This document shows positions 51,993 through 61,160 of a DNA stretch of 64,000 nucleotides, in pieces; within the stretch, counting starts at the first letter, position 1, and each line of letters starts with the position of its first letter. The stretch comes from UBA966 sp046350355 (GTDB taxonomy: Bacteria; Planctomycetota; Phycisphaerae; Phycisphaerales; SM1A02). The notes beneath the pieces were generated by a model. It was not told the origin of the DNA, ran no database searches, and worked only from the letters and a program-made list of their open reading frames with translations. Where the stretch lies: the NCBI GenBank assembly GCA_046350355.1, contig JAXMAN010000002.1, positions 992,001-1,056,000 on the forward strand. The letters run 5' to 3'. Position numbers and translations under genes: made by a program.

Positions 51993-51998
51993 TATCCT
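51993..51998 (+). promoter_or_regulatory. Putative leaderless-type -10 element of the chemosensory operon
   Basis: TATCCT followed by 6 bases (CATCGC) and the MCP ATG, with no Shine-Dalgarno. Shares the 13-mer CGGGCGTATCCTC with the promoter at 24091. Confidence 0.55.
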
Positions 51999-52004
51999 CA
52001 TCGC

Positions 52005-54068
52005 ATGAGCAGCAGCAGCAGCGGGAAGCAGCGACGGTTCGTCGACAGCCTGATGGGACGCATGACGCTGATGGGGATCCTCCCCGCGGCGCTCGTGCTG
52101 GCGGCGATCGTCGCCATCAACGGCACGCGCAAGTACAACCTGATGCTGGACAACGCGCAGGAGGAGCTCTCGCTCCAGTCGCGCGCGCTCGCGGCGTGGG
52201 TGGACGGGCTCAATGGCGCGGCCGTGGACGTGGCGCGGACGGTCGCCGCCGCGCAGACCGGCGGGATGTTCGGCCGGCGCGAGGAGACCAGCACCTTCAT
52301 GAAGTCGCTGCTGGAGAACTCGCCGCAGCTCACCGGCGTGTGCATCGCATACGAGCCCAACGCGGACGGCCAGGACAAGGGGCGCGAGAAGGGACCGACC
52401 GAGGACGAGACGGGACGCTTCGCCGCCTACTGGTTCCGCGACTGGAACCGCAACAACGAGGTCGCCTACAAGACCGCCCACGAGATGGAGACGGGGAGCT
52501 GGTACCAGATCCCCAAGCGCAACTGGGAGAAGGACCGCGCGGCGCGCATCGTGATCACCGAGCCCTACTCGTACGAGGGGCAGTTCATGGTCGAGCAGGT
52601 GTGGCCGATCATCATCGACGGCAAGTTCAAGGGCGTCTGCGACGTGGACCGCGCGCTCTCGACGATCCACGACGAGGTCTCGCGCCAGGCCGAGGCGATG
52701 AAGGTCGACATCTTCCTCGTCACCAGCAAGGGCCGGGTCGTCTGCGCCTCCGACGGCTCGCAGCGCACCTACACGGTGGACCCCGACTCCTGGCAGACCA
52801 AGAGCGTGGACGAGACGCCGCACGCCGAGGTCTTCCGCAGGGTGATCGGATCGACGCAGGCGAGCCTGGCCTTCGAGGGGCCGGACCGCGCCGTGGGCGA
52901 CGAGTCCTTCTACGCCGCCTCGCGCATCCCCATCGGCGACTGGTGGCTGGTGATGTCGGTCCCACGCTCGACCGTCGTCGCGCCGATCATGGCGGACACG
53001 CTCATGAGCGGCGGATTCGCGGTGGTGGGCATCGTGGTGATCATGACGCTCATCTACATGCCGACCAAGCGCCTCATCCGCCGCGTGAACTTCGCGGCCG
53101 AGGCGGCGCAGCAGGTGGCCGCGGGCGACCTGACGCGCGAGTCCAGCAACACGCTCTGCCCCGACGAGACGGGCGACCTGCTGCGCGCGCTCGACAGCAT
53201 GACGGCGGACCTGAACACGCTCGTCGGCCAGGTGCGCGGCGCGAGCATCCAGCTCAACTCGACGGCGATGCAGCTCAGCACGACCTCGCGCCAGCAGGAG
53301 GAGGTCGCGGCCTCCTTCGGCGCCAGCAGCACCGAGATCGCCGCCGCCGTGCGCGAGATCAACGTGACCGGCCAGGAGCTGGCGCGCGAGATGGAGCATG
53401 TCGACGAGGTCGCCACCGAGACCGCGCGCGTCGCCCAGGAGGGACGCGCGCAGCTCGAGTCGATGGAGGGCGCGATGCAGTCGCTCGACCAGGCGACCTC
53501 GGGGGTCGCGGACCGGCTCGCGGCGATCAACGAGAAGGCGGTCAACATCGGCGGCGTGGTGACGACGATCACCAAGGTCGCCGAGCAGACCAACCTGCTG
53601 AGCGTCAACGCGGCGATCGAGGCCGAGAAGGCCGGCGAGTACGGCCGCGGCTTCCTGGTCGTCGCGCGCGAGATCCGGCGCCTGGCGGACCAGACCGGCC
53701 AGGCGACGCTGGACATCGAGCGCATGGTGAAGGAGATGCAGGGCGCGGTGAGCAGCGGCGTGATGGAGATGGACCGCTTCAGCGACCAGGTGCGGCGCAA
53801 CGTCACCGACGTGCGCGGCATCGGCCGCAGCATGTCCGACATCATCGGCCGCGTCGACGAGAGCACGCGCAGCTTCGGCACCGTCCGCGAGGGCATGCAG
53901 AGCCAGGCCGCCGGCGCCGCGCAGATCTCCGAGGCGATGGCAAGCCTCTCCTCGGGCGCGAAGGCGACCTCGGAGGCGGTGCGCGAGTTCGGCCGCGCCG
54001 CGACCGACCTGCAGAGCGCCATCGGCACGCTGAAGACCGCGATCGCCGCCTTCAACCTCCGGAGCTGA
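52005..54068 (+). CDS. Methyl-accepting chemotaxis protein, WspA position, dCache sensor
   Basis: 687 residues. First membrane helix about 24-44, periplasmic double-Cache-type region about 45-315, second helix about 328-348, HAMP, then the cytoplasmic signalling coiled coil. The Cache region shows RFAAYWFRDWN, WYQIPKRNWE and ITEPYSYEGQ. The hairpin tip ITKVAEQTNLLSVNAAIEAEK with GEYGRGFLVVAREIRRLAD (about 520-560) is the conserved kinase-contact region. Homologous position to WspA, the surface sensor of Pseudomonas, but its sensor looks like a small-ligand Cache domain, so the stimulus may differ. Heads the operon, apparently leaderless. Confidence 0.93.
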   Translation: MSSSSSGKQRRFVDSLMGRMTLMGILPAALVLAAIVAINGTRKYNLMLDNAQEELSLQSRALAAWVDGLNGAAVDVARTVAAAQTGGMFGRREETSTFMKSLLENSPQLTGVCIAYEPNADGQDKGREKGPTEDETGRFAAYWFRDWNRNNEVAYKTAHEMETGSWYQIPKRNWEKDRAARIVITEPYSYEGQFMVEQVWPIIIDGKFKGVCDVDRALSTIHDEVSRQAEAMKVDIFLVTSKGRVVCASDGSQRTYTVDPDSWQTKSVDETPHAEVFRRVIGSTQASLAFEGPDRAVGDESFYAASRIPIGDWWLVMSVPRSTVVAPIMADTLMSGGFAVVGIVVIMTLIYMPTKRLIRRVNFAAEAAQQVAAGDLTRESSNTLCPDETGDLLRALDSMTADLNTLVGQVRGASIQLNSTAMQLSTTSRQQEEVAASFGASSTEIAAAVREINVTGQELAREMEHVDEVATETARVAQEGRAQLESMEGAMQSLDQATSGVADRLAAINEKAVNIGGVVTTITKVAEQTNLLSVNAAIEAEKAGEYGRGFLVVAREIRRLADQTGQATLDIERMVKEMQGAVSSGVMEMDRFSDQVRRNVTDVRGIGRSMSDIIGRVDESTRSFGTVREGMQSQAAGAAQISEAMASLSSGAKATSEAVREFGRAATDLQSAIGTLKTAIAAFNLRS

Positions 54069-54080
54069 CGCGCCCCACCG

Positions 54081-54551
54081 ATGCGCACCTTCGTCTTCAC
54101 CGCCGCCGGCTGCCGGTACGCCCTCGACGCCTCGTGGGTGCAGGCGGTGCATCCGCTCGTGCGCGCGCGGCCGGTGCCGGGCGCGCCCCCCTTCATCGCG
54201 GGGATGATCGACGTGCACGGCGAGCTGGTGCCGCTGGTCGACGCGGCGCTGCTGCTCTCGGGCTCGCAGCCCGTGGAGCGCACGCTGGGCGCGCGCGTGC
54301 TGCTGCTGGACACCGGCGGCGCGGGCGCGCGGGCGCGTTTCGCGCTGGCGGTGGACCGGGTGGTGGACGTCGCCGACCTGGACGAGGAGGGCAGCCGCCG
54401 CATGGGCGCGCGCACCTCCCCCTGGCTGGGCGCGGTCCTGCACCACCAGGGCGAGGCGACGCAGCTCTTCGACGCGACCGCGCTCGCCACGCAGCACCCG
54501 CAGCTCGCCTCGCCCGACGCGTGCTCGATCGCGCAGGGAGAGCCCGCGTGA
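54081..54551 (+). CDS. cheW: CheW-like coupling protein (WspB position)
   Basis: 156 residues. Single CheW beta-barrel domain: FVFTAAGCRYALDASWVQAVHPL at the start, PFIAGMIDVHGELVPLVDAALLL in the middle, and RFALAVDRVVDVADL near the end. Links the MCP to CheA. Starts 12 bases after the MCP stop; its TGA overlaps the cheR GTG (GTGA). One of two CheW proteins in the operon, as in Wsp. Confidence 0.88.
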   Translation: MRTFVFTAAGCRYALDASWVQAVHPLVRARPVPGAPPFIAGMIDVHGELVPLVDAALLLSGSQPVERTLGARVLLLDTGGAGARARFALAVDRVVDVADLDEEGSRRMGARTSPWLGAVLHHQGEATQLFDATALATQHPQLASPDACSIAQGEPA

Positions 54552-55819
54552 ATCCGCTGGAGCGCATCGGCCGCCGGCTGCGCGTGGACGCGCACATCGA
54601 CGAGGCGCTCGCGGCCCCCGCCGCCATCGGCGCGATCGTCGAGGAGCGCCGCCGCGCGCTGCGCCTGACGGATGTGCGCGAGTACGCCTCGCTCGTCGAG
54701 CGCTCGCACGAGGAGCTCGACCGGCTGCGTTCGCAGATCGCCGTCCCCGAGACCTGGCTCTTCCGCTACCCCGCCTCCTTCGATCTGCTGCGCGCGCGGC
54801 TGCTGCGCGAGGGCGCGACGCGCCTGCGCGCGCTCTCGGTCGGCAGCGCGACGGGCGCGGAGGCGTGCTCCATCGTGGCGACCGCGCTCGCGGCGGGCGT
54901 GCCCGCGGAGGCGGTCACGGTCGTGGGCATCGACCCCAACACCTGCGCGGTGGCGCAGGATGGCGTGCTGACCTCGCTCGCCGTGCGCGGCGGGCTGCCG
55001 GAGTGGGCGCAGGGCGACTTCGCGCCGTGCTCCGAGGGCGTGCGCGTCTCGCCCCGCGTGCTCGCGCGCCTGGAGCTGCGCACCGGCGCGGCGCCCGCGG
55101 CGCTGGAGCCGCTCGAGCCGGGCAGCTTCGACGCCGTCTTCTGCCGCAACCTCGCGATCTACCTGGGCGACGAGGCGCGCCGCGCGATCGGTGCGCGACT
55201 GGAGGAGCTGCTCGCGCCGCAGGGCGTGCTCTTCCTGGGACATGCCGAACCGCCGGGGATCTTCGGGCTGGGACAGCGCTTCGCCCCCGCCGAGGGGGCT
55301 GCGCCGGGGAGCTTCGCCTTCGAGCGCGCGACGGCGCGCGCGGGCGAGCCCGCGCCGGCGCGCCCGTCCGCCGGATCCGACGCCGCGCGGGCGCCTGCGG
55401 CCGCGACGCGCACCGCGCCTGCATCCGCACGCGCGCACGAGCGCACCGCCCACGATCGCGCGGCGCACGGGCGCCACGGGCACGGGCGCCACGCGAACGC
55501 GCGGCCGGCGCACGCCGAACCGCCGACGCTCGCGCAGGCGCGCGCCGCGGCGGATGCGGGACGGCTGGACGACGCGCTCGCCATCGCCAGCGCGCTCCAC
55601 GCACGCGGCGACCGCGAGGTCGCGCTCCTGGAGCTGCTGGGCACCGTGCACGCCGCGCGCGGCGACCTCGCGCGCGCCGAGGAGCTGCTGCGCCAGGTCG
55701 TCTACCTGGAGCCCGGCCATCCCGAGGCGCTCCTGCAGCTTGCCGTCTGCGCGGAGGCGCGCGGCGACCTGCCCGCCGCCCGGCGCTACCGCGACCGCGC
55801 GGCGAAGGAGGCGCGATGA
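54548..55819 (+). CDS. cheR: CheR methyltransferase with C-terminal TPR region (WspC position)
   Basis: 423 residues. N-terminal helical domain, then an SAM-dependent methyltransferase: VPETWLFRYPASFDLL (canonical ET-x-FFR), LSVGSATGAEACSIV (SAM-binding; CSTGEEPYS in E. coli), and FDAVFCRNLAIYLG. A His/Arg/Ala-rich linker (about 300-340) leads to two or three TPR-like helix pairs (ARAAADAGRLDDALAIASAL, HAARGDLARAEELLRQVVYLE), as in WspC. Methylates glutamates of the MCP. GTG overlaps the cheW stop; the end overlaps the next gene by ATGA. Confidence 0.92.
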   Translation: MNPLERIGRRLRVDAHIDEALAAPAAIGAIVEERRRALRLTDVREYASLVERSHEELDRLRSQIAVPETWLFRYPASFDLLRARLLREGATRLRALSVGSATGAEACSIVATALAAGVPAEAVTVVGIDPNTCAVAQDGVLTSLAVRGGLPEWAQGDFAPCSEGVRVSPRVLARLELRTGAAPAALEPLEPGSFDAVFCRNLAIYLGDEARRAIGARLEELLAPQGVLFLGHAEPPGIFGLGQRFAPAEGAAPGSFAFERATARAGEPAPARPSAGSDAARAPAAATRTAPASARAHERTAHDRAAHGRHGHGRHANARPAHAEPPTLAQARAAADAGRLDDALAIASALHARGDREVALLELLGTVHAARGDLARAEELLRQVVYLEPGHPEALLQLAVCAEARGDLPAARRYRDRAAKEAR

Positions 55820-56418
55820 CCGAATCCGCGCACCACCTGACGATCCGGCCCGACCAGGGGCGGCTGGCGACCGCGCAGGGCTCCGGGCTCGAGGAGCTCA
55901 TGCGCCGGCCACTGAGCGACGAGGACCTCGACCGCGCGACGGCCGAGCTCGCGGCGCCGCTGGAGGCCCGCTCGCGCGCGCGCCAGAGCCTGCTGGTCTT
56001 CCGCCGCGGCGGCGAGCTGCTCGCCGTCCCCGCCGCCGAGGCCGCCAAGGTCGTCCCGCCGCAGCGCCCGCACCGCGTCCCGCACCGCAGCAACGCGATC
56101 TTCCGCGGCATCGTCAACCACGACGGCGAGATCCTCCTGTGCACCGCGCTCGAGGCGGCGCTCGACCTGCCCGCCGCCGACTCGCCGCCGCAGGCGAAGC
56201 TGGTGGTGGTCGGCACCGCGCGCGACCGCTGGGCCTTCGAAGTGGACGCCGTCGAGGGCGTCGTCGACGTCGCGCAGACCGCGATGCGCGACGCGCCCGT
56301 CACCGTGACCGCCGCCCGCAGCGGCTGCGCCCGCCGCCTGGCGCGCGTGCCCATGGGCGAGGCCGCGGTCCTGGAGCTGCCGCTCCTCTTCGCCATCTTC
56401 CGGGGAGCCGTGGGATGA
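55816..56418 (+). CDS. cheW: CheW-like coupling protein (WspD position)
   Basis: 200 residues. About 55 N-terminal residues of charged helix (EELMRRPLSDEDLDRATAEL), then a CheW domain: QSLLVFRRGGELLAVPAAEAAKVV, AIFRGIVNHDGEILLCTALEAAL and WAFEVDAVEGVVDVA. The N-terminal extension and its place between cheR and cheA match WspD. ATGA overlaps on both sides show tight translational coupling, implying near-equal amounts of CheR, CheW and CheA. Confidence 0.88.
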   Translation: MTESAHHLTIRPDQGRLATAQGSGLEELMRRPLSDEDLDRATAELAAPLEARSRARQSLLVFRRGGELLAVPAAEAAKVVPPQRPHRVPHRSNAIFRGIVNHDGEILLCTALEAALDLPAADSPPQAKLVVVGTARDRWAFEVDAVEGVVDVAQTAMRDAPVTVTAARSGCARRLARVPMGEAAVLELPLLFAIFRGAVG

Positions 56419-58787
56419 GCGATCTCGGCGGCTTCTCCATGCACGAGCTCTTCCGCGCCGAGGCGGAGACGCACTGCGCCGCGCTCAACGACGGGCTGCT
56501 GAAGCTCGAGAGCGCCCCCGAGGACCTGGGGATCATCACGCCGCTGATGCGCGCGGCGCACTCGCTCAAGGGAGCGGCGCGCATCATCGGGCTCGACGCG
56601 GCCGTCGGCGTCGCGCACCAGATGGAGGATGCGCTCATCCGCATCCAGAAGGGGCAGGAGAAGACGACGCGCGCGCGCATCGACCAGCTCCTGGAGGGGA
56701 CCGACTTCCTGCAGCGCATCGCCGCGCAGGAGGAGGCCGCCGTCGCGGAGTGGAGCGCGCAGCACGCCTCGGAGATCAACGCGATCACGACGGCGCTCTC
56801 GGCGCCGCCGCCGGAGGGGGGCGCGGCCGCGGCGCCCGCGGCACCGGCGCCAGCCGCGCCTGCGCCGGAGCCGGCCTCCACGACGCCCGCACCCGCCCCC
56901 GCTGCGCCGTCGCCTACCCCGGCACCGGCCCCCGCCCCGCTCGCCCCCGCCGAACCCGCGCCGCGCCGCGTCGACGCCGTCGTCCAGAAGCCGCCGACCG
57001 CGGTCGACTCCGCCGCCGCGGGCGCCGCCACCGCCACCGCCGAGCCCGCCGCGACGACCGTCACCGTCGAGGCGCGCGCCGTGCGCGTCAACGCCGACAA
57101 CCTCGACCGCATGATGCAGCTCGCGGGCGAGTCGATGGTCGAGGGCCGCCGCTCCCCCGCGCTGCGCCGCTCGCTCGCGGCCGTGCGGGCCGAGCTCGCC
57201 CGCGCGCGCGAGTCCCTCGAGGCCGCGCTGCGCCGCAACGACGCCGCGCGCATCGCCGCCGCGCGCGATTCCGTCGCGCGCGCCGAGGCCGCGCTGGGCG
57301 AGCGCCTCTTCGAGCTGGAGAACTTCTTCCGCCGCACCGAGGAGGTCTCGACCGCCCTCTACCACGAGGTGATCGGCAGCCGCATGCGCCCCTTCAGCGA
57401 GGGCGTCGCGGGCTTCCCGCGCATGGTGCGCGACGTCGCGCGCCAGCTCGGCAAGGAGGTGCGCTTCGAGGTCGTCGGCGGCGACGTCCCCGTCGACCGC
57501 GACATCCTCGCGCGCATGGAGGCGCCGCTCAACCACATCGTGCGCAACGCGCTCGACCACGGGATCGAGACGCCCGCGCAGCGCCGCGCGCGCGGCAAGC
57601 CCGAGCAGGCGCGCCTGACGCTGGAGGCGCGCCACCACGCGGGCCAGCTCCTGGTGCGCGTCACCGACGACGGCGGCGGCATCGACCCCGAGCGCATCCG
57701 GCGCAAGGTCGTCGAGCGCGGCCACCAGCCCTCCGAGCTCGCCGCACGCCTGGGCGAGCGCGAGCTGTACGACTTCCTCTTCCTCCCCGGATTCAGCACC
57801 GCCTCCGCGGTGACGGAGATCAGCGGCCGCGGCGTCGGGCTCGACGTCGTGCACCAGATGGTCGTCGGGACCGGCGGCACGGTGCGCGTGGACAGCCGCG
57901 TCGGCGTCGGCACGACCTTCACGATGGTGCTGCCCGTGACGCTGAGCGTCCTGCGCGCGGCGCTCGTGGAGATCGCCGGCGAGAGCTACGCCTTCCCGCT
58001 CGCGCGCATCGACCGCGTGCTGCGCGTCGCGCCCGAGGAGATCGCCCCCGTGCAGGGGCGGCTGCAGTGCGACGTCGACGGCGCCGCGACGGGCCTGGTC
58101 GACGCGGCCGCGCTGCTGGGCGTCGGCGAGACCGAGCGCGGCGCGATGACGAGCGTCGTCGTGCTGGGCGACGACGCGGGGCGCGTGGGCCTGGTCGTCG
58201 GGCGCTTCCTGGGCGAGCAGGACCTCGTCGTGCGCACGCTCGATCCGCGCCTGGGAAAGGTTCCCCACATGGCCAGCGCGGCGATCCTGGACGACGGTTC
58301 GCCGGTGCTGATCGTGGACGTGGAGGACCTGCTCTCCTCGCTGCGCAAGGCGCTGGGCGAGGGGCGCGTGGGCGGCATGGGCGCGGCAAGCGGGCACGAG
58401 CACCTGCAGCGCGCGGCCAAGCGCATCCTGGTCGCCGAGGACTCGATCACCGTGCGCGAGGTCGAGCGCCAGCTTCTCAGCCGCCTGGGCTACGACGTCG
58501 CCGTCGCCGTCGACGGCATGGACGCGTGGAACCAGCTCCGCGCGGGGCGCTTCGACATGCTCGTCACCGACATCGACATGCCGCGCATGAACGGCATCGA
58601 GCTCGTGCGCGCGGTGCGCGCGGACGGGCGCTTCGCGCACCTGCCCATCGCCGTCGTCAGCTACAAGGACCGCGAGGAGGACCGGCGCGCCGGCCTCGAC
58701 GCGGGCGCCAACGCCTACCTCACCAAGGGCAGCTTCCAGGATCAGAGCTTCATCTCCACGATCACCCAGCTCGTGGGCGCGCCGTAG
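56415..58787 (+). CDS. cheA: Hybrid CheA histidine kinase with C-terminal receiver (WspE position)
   Basis: 790 residues. Domains in order: HPt with phosphorylated H49 in RAAHSLKGAARIIG; an Ala/Pro-rich linker (about 135-200); dimerisation and HATPase domain with N-box HIVRNALDHGIETPAQR, G1 VTDDGGGIDPERI, and SGRGVGLDVV; CheW-like regulatory domain (about 510-640); and a receiver (about 675-785) with AEDS, MLVTDIDMPRMNG phosphoacceptor and SYKDR. CheA with a fused receiver is the WspE arrangement, the receiver acting as a phosphate sink or adaptor. Phosphorylates CheB and the downstream response regulator. ATGA overlap with the preceding CheW. Confidence 0.94.
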   Translation: MSDLGGFSMHELFRAEAETHCAALNDGLLKLESAPEDLGIITPLMRAAHSLKGAARIIGLDAAVGVAHQMEDALIRIQKGQEKTTRARIDQLLEGTDFLQRIAAQEEAAVAEWSAQHASEINAITTALSAPPPEGGAAAAPAAPAPAAPAPEPASTTPAPAPAAPSPTPAPAPAPLAPAEPAPRRVDAVVQKPPTAVDSAAAGAATATAEPAATTVTVEARAVRVNADNLDRMMQLAGESMVEGRRSPALRRSLAAVRAELARARESLEAALRRNDAARIAAARDSVARAEAALGERLFELENFFRRTEEVSTALYHEVIGSRMRPFSEGVAGFPRMVRDVARQLGKEVRFEVVGGDVPVDRDILARMEAPLNHIVRNALDHGIETPAQRRARGKPEQARLTLEARHHAGQLLVRVTDDGGGIDPERIRRKVVERGHQPSELAARLGERELYDFLFLPGFSTASAVTEISGRGVGLDVVHQMVVGTGGTVRVDSRVGVGTTFTMVLPVTLSVLRAALVEIAGESYAFPLARIDRVLRVAPEEIAPVQGRLQCDVDGAATGLVDAAALLGVGETERGAMTSVVVLGDDAGRVGLVVGRFLGEQDLVVRTLDPRLGKVPHMASAAILDDGSPVLIVDVEDLLSSLRKALGEGRVGGMGAASGHEHLQRAAKRILVAEDSITVREVERQLLSRLGYDVAVAVDGMDAWNQLRAGRFDMLVTDIDMPRMNGIELVRAVRADGRFAHLPIAVVSYKDREEDRRAGLDAGANAYLTKGSFQDQSFISTITQLVGAP

Positions 58788-58799
58788 CGCCCGCTCCCC

Positions 58800-58805
58800 T
58801 ACAGT
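58800..58805 (+). promoter_or_regulatory. Possible internal -10 element before cheB
   Basis: TACAGT in the 55-base gap between cheA and cheB, the only sizeable gap in the operon downstream of the MCP. It could give cheB and the phosphatase gene extra transcription. Confidence 0.25.
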
Positions 58806-58842
58806 TCCCTGTCGGGCGCCACCCCGCGTCCGCCCTCCCGCC

Positions 58843-59994
58843 GTGTCCCTCCCCTCCACAGCCCCCCTGCGCGTCGCCATCGTGAACGACCTCGCCATGG
58901 CGCGCGAGGCGCTGCGCCGCTGCATCGGCTCGATGCCGCAGACGCAGGTCGCGTGGGTCGCCGGCGACGGCGCCGAGGCGATCGCCAAGGCCGCGCAGGA
59001 CCGCCCCGACCTCATCCTGATGGACCTGCTCATGCCGGGCGTCGACGGGGTCGAGGCGACGCGCCAGATCATGCACCGCTGTCCCTGCGCGATCGTCGTC
59101 GTGACGGCGACCGTCGAGGGCAACGCCACCCGCGTCTACGAGGCGATCGGCGCGGGCGCGCTCGACGCCGTCGAGACGCCGCGCCTGGCGGGCGAGTGCG
59201 GCGCGCGCCGCAACGCGCTCGCCGAGAAGATCGAGATGGTCCGCCGCATGCGCGCGGGCGGCGACGCGACTGCGACCCGCCCGGCCCCGCCGCGCGCGGG
59301 CGCCCCCGCCGCCGCTGCGGCACCCGCGAGCGCCGCGCGTCCCCCCTCCCCGATCGCCACCGCCGCGAACACCATCGCCTCCACCTGGAGCGAGGGCGGC
59401 GCGCCGCCGATCGTCGCCGTGGGCGCGAGCACCGGCGGCCCGCAGGCGCTGAGCGTCTTCCTCTCGAGCCTGCCGCATCCCTTCCCGGCGGCGGTGCTCA
59501 TCGTGCAGCACATGGAGCCGGCCTTCCTGCCGGGCATGGCCGCCTGGCTCACCGCCGAGACGCGCCGCCCGGTCCGTCTGGCGCGCGCCGGCGAGCGCCC
59601 CGAGCCAGGCGCGGTCCTGCTCGCGGGCGAGGCGCAACACCTGACGGTCACGCACAAGGGGCTCCTCTGCTACGTGGACGGGCCTCCGGAGCTGCTGCAC
59701 CGTCCTTCGGTGGACATGCTCTTCCAGAGCCTGGCGGCCTCCTCGCTGGAGCCGGGCGCGGGCGTGCTCCTCACCGGCATGGGCAAGGATGGCGCCGCCG
59801 GACTGCTGCAGATGCGCGAGCGCGGCTGGGCGACCTTCGCGCAGGACGCGGCGACGAGCGTCGTCTGGGGGATGCCCGGCGCGGCGGTCCACCTGGGCGC
59901 CGCGGAGCAGACGCTGCCGCTGCACGCGCTGGGCGCGGCGGTGGCGGGGACGATCAACGCACGGCGCGCCGGACGCGCAGGAAGGCGCGCATGA
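58843..59994 (+). CDS. cheB: CheB protein-glutamate methylesterase (WspF position)
   Basis: 383 residues. Receiver domain with phosphoacceptor D61 in LILMDLLMPGVDG, an Ala/Pro-rich linker (about 140-185), and the methylesterase domain with the Ser-His-Asp triad: Ser196 in VGASTGGPQ, His in LIVQHMEP and Asp in LTGMGKDGA. Removes methyl groups from MCP glutamates, resetting the receptor; loss of WspF in Pseudomonas locks the pathway on. GTG start chosen because the receiver begins at once. The stop overlaps the next ATG (ATGA). Confidence 0.93.
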   Translation: MSLPSTAPLRVAIVNDLAMAREALRRCIGSMPQTQVAWVAGDGAEAIAKAAQDRPDLILMDLLMPGVDGVEATRQIMHRCPCAIVVVTATVEGNATRVYEAIGAGALDAVETPRLAGECGARRNALAEKIEMVRRMRAGGDATATRPAPPRAGAPAAAAAPASAARPPSPIATAANTIASTWSEGGAPPIVAVGASTGGPQALSVFLSSLPHPFPAAVLIVQHMEPAFLPGMAAWLTAETRRPVRLARAGERPEPGAVLLAGEAQHLTVTHKGLLCYVDGPPELLHRPSVDMLFQSLAASSLEPGAGVLLTGMGKDGAAGLLQMRERGWATFAQDAATSVVWGMPGAAVHLGAAEQTLPLHALGAAVAGTINARRAGRAGRRA

Positions 59995-61160
59995 GCGCGA
60001 TCGAGACGAAGCAGGACGCGCGCACCCGCGTGCTCATCGTGGACGACCAGGCGATGATCGCCGAGGCGGTGCGCCGCATGCTCGCCCCGTACCCCGAGAT
60101 CGAGCTCACCGCCTGCCTCAAGGGGACCGAGGCGGTCGCGACGGTGCTGGACAAGCAGCCCGACGTCATCCTGCAGGACCTGGTGATGCCCGACGCCGAC
60201 GGCCTCGACCTGGTGCGCGACTACCGGGCGCAGGCGTCCCTGGCGCGCACGCCGCTCATCGTCCTGAGCGCGCGCGAGGAGGCGACGACGAAGGCCGAGG
60301 CCTTCGCGCGCGGCGCCAACGACTACCTCGTGAAGCTCCCCGACGCGGTCGAGCTGCTGGCGCGCATCCGCTACCACGCGGGGGCGCACCGCGCGCAGCG
60401 CGAGCGCGACGCCGCCTTCGAGGCGCTGCGCGCGGAGCTCAACAGCGCGGCCGAGTATGTCCAGAGCCTCATCCCCCCCGAGCAGGAGGAGCGCGTGCGC
60501 ACGCGCTGGAAGTTCGTCCCCTCCGCCAGCCTGGGCGGGGACAGCTTCGGCTACCACTGGCTCGACGAGGACCGCTTCGCGATCTACCTGCTGGATGTGT
60601 GCGGCCACGGCGTGGGCCCGGCGCTGCTCTCGGTCAGCGTGATGAACGCGCTGCAGGTGAATGCGCTCGGCGGCGCGGATCCGGGCGACCCGGGCGCGGT
60701 GCTCGAGGCGCTCAACCGCCTCTTCCCGATGGAGCGCCACCACGGAATGTTCTTCACGATGTGGTACGGGGTTGCCAACCTGAAGACGCGCGAGCTCCTC
60801 TACGGCTGCGGCGGCCACCCGCCCGCGCTGCTGCTGGCGCCCGGGCAGCCCCCGCGCGAGCTCGGCGGCGACGAGGAGATCAGCGGTCCGATGATCGGCG
60901 CCGTCGCGGGCGTGCCCTTCGGCACGGGCCGCGTCGCGCTGCCCGCGGGCTCGCGCCTCTACGTCTACAGCGACGGCATCCACGAGCTCATGCAGCCCAG
61001 CGGCGAGATCTGGTCGCTGCGGGCGTTCCTCGACGGCGTCGCCGCCGAGGCCGGCAAGGGCGACGGCGCGGTCGACCGGCTCATCGCGCGCAGCCGCGCG
61101 GTGCGCCAGCGCGACGACTTCGAGGACGATGTCAGCCTGCTGGAGGCGGTCTTTGCGTAG
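59991..61160 (+). CDS. WspR-type receiver fused to PP2C/SpoIIE serine phosphatase
   Basis: 389 residues. Receiver (about 12-130) with VLIVDDQAMIAEAVRRML, phosphoacceptor D63 in VILQDLVMPDADGLDL, and GANDYLVKLPDAVELLARIRYH, wording very close to the Pseudomonas WspR receiver. A short helix (about 135-160) leads to a PP2C/SpoIIE domain with metal ligands in GGDSFGYHW, LLDVCGHGVGPALLS, YGCGGHPPALLL, YSDGIHE and the final DDVSLL. No GGDEF motif. It takes the place of WspR as last gene of a Wsp-ordered operon, so phosphorylation should control protein dephosphorylation, for example of an anti-sigma-factor antagonist as with RsbU. Target not in this window. Confidence 0.93.
   Translation: MSAIETKQDARTRVLIVDDQAMIAEAVRRMLAPYPEIELTACLKGTEAVATVLDKQPDVILQDLVMPDADGLDLVRDYRAQASLARTPLIVLSAREEATTKAEAFARGANDYLVKLPDAVELLARIRYHAGAHRAQRERDAAFEALRAELNSAAEYVQSLIPPEQEERVRTRWKFVPSASLGGDSFGYHWLDEDRFAIYLLDVCGHGVGPALLSVSVMNALQVNALGGADPGDPGAVLEALNRLFPMERHHGMFFTMWYGVANLKTRELLYGCGGHPPALLLAPGQPPRELGGDEEISGPMIGAVAGVPFGTGRVALPAGSRLYVYSDGIHELMQPSGEIWSLRAFLDGVAAEAGKGDGAVDRLIARSRAVRQRDDFEDDVSLLEAVFA

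Noticed and set aside
50133..54497. Long minus-strand frames opposite the HD-GYP and MCP genes, and again at 54915-59129
   Set aside because: Compositional artefacts of high GC at third positions; the plus-strand proteins carry all catalytic motifs.
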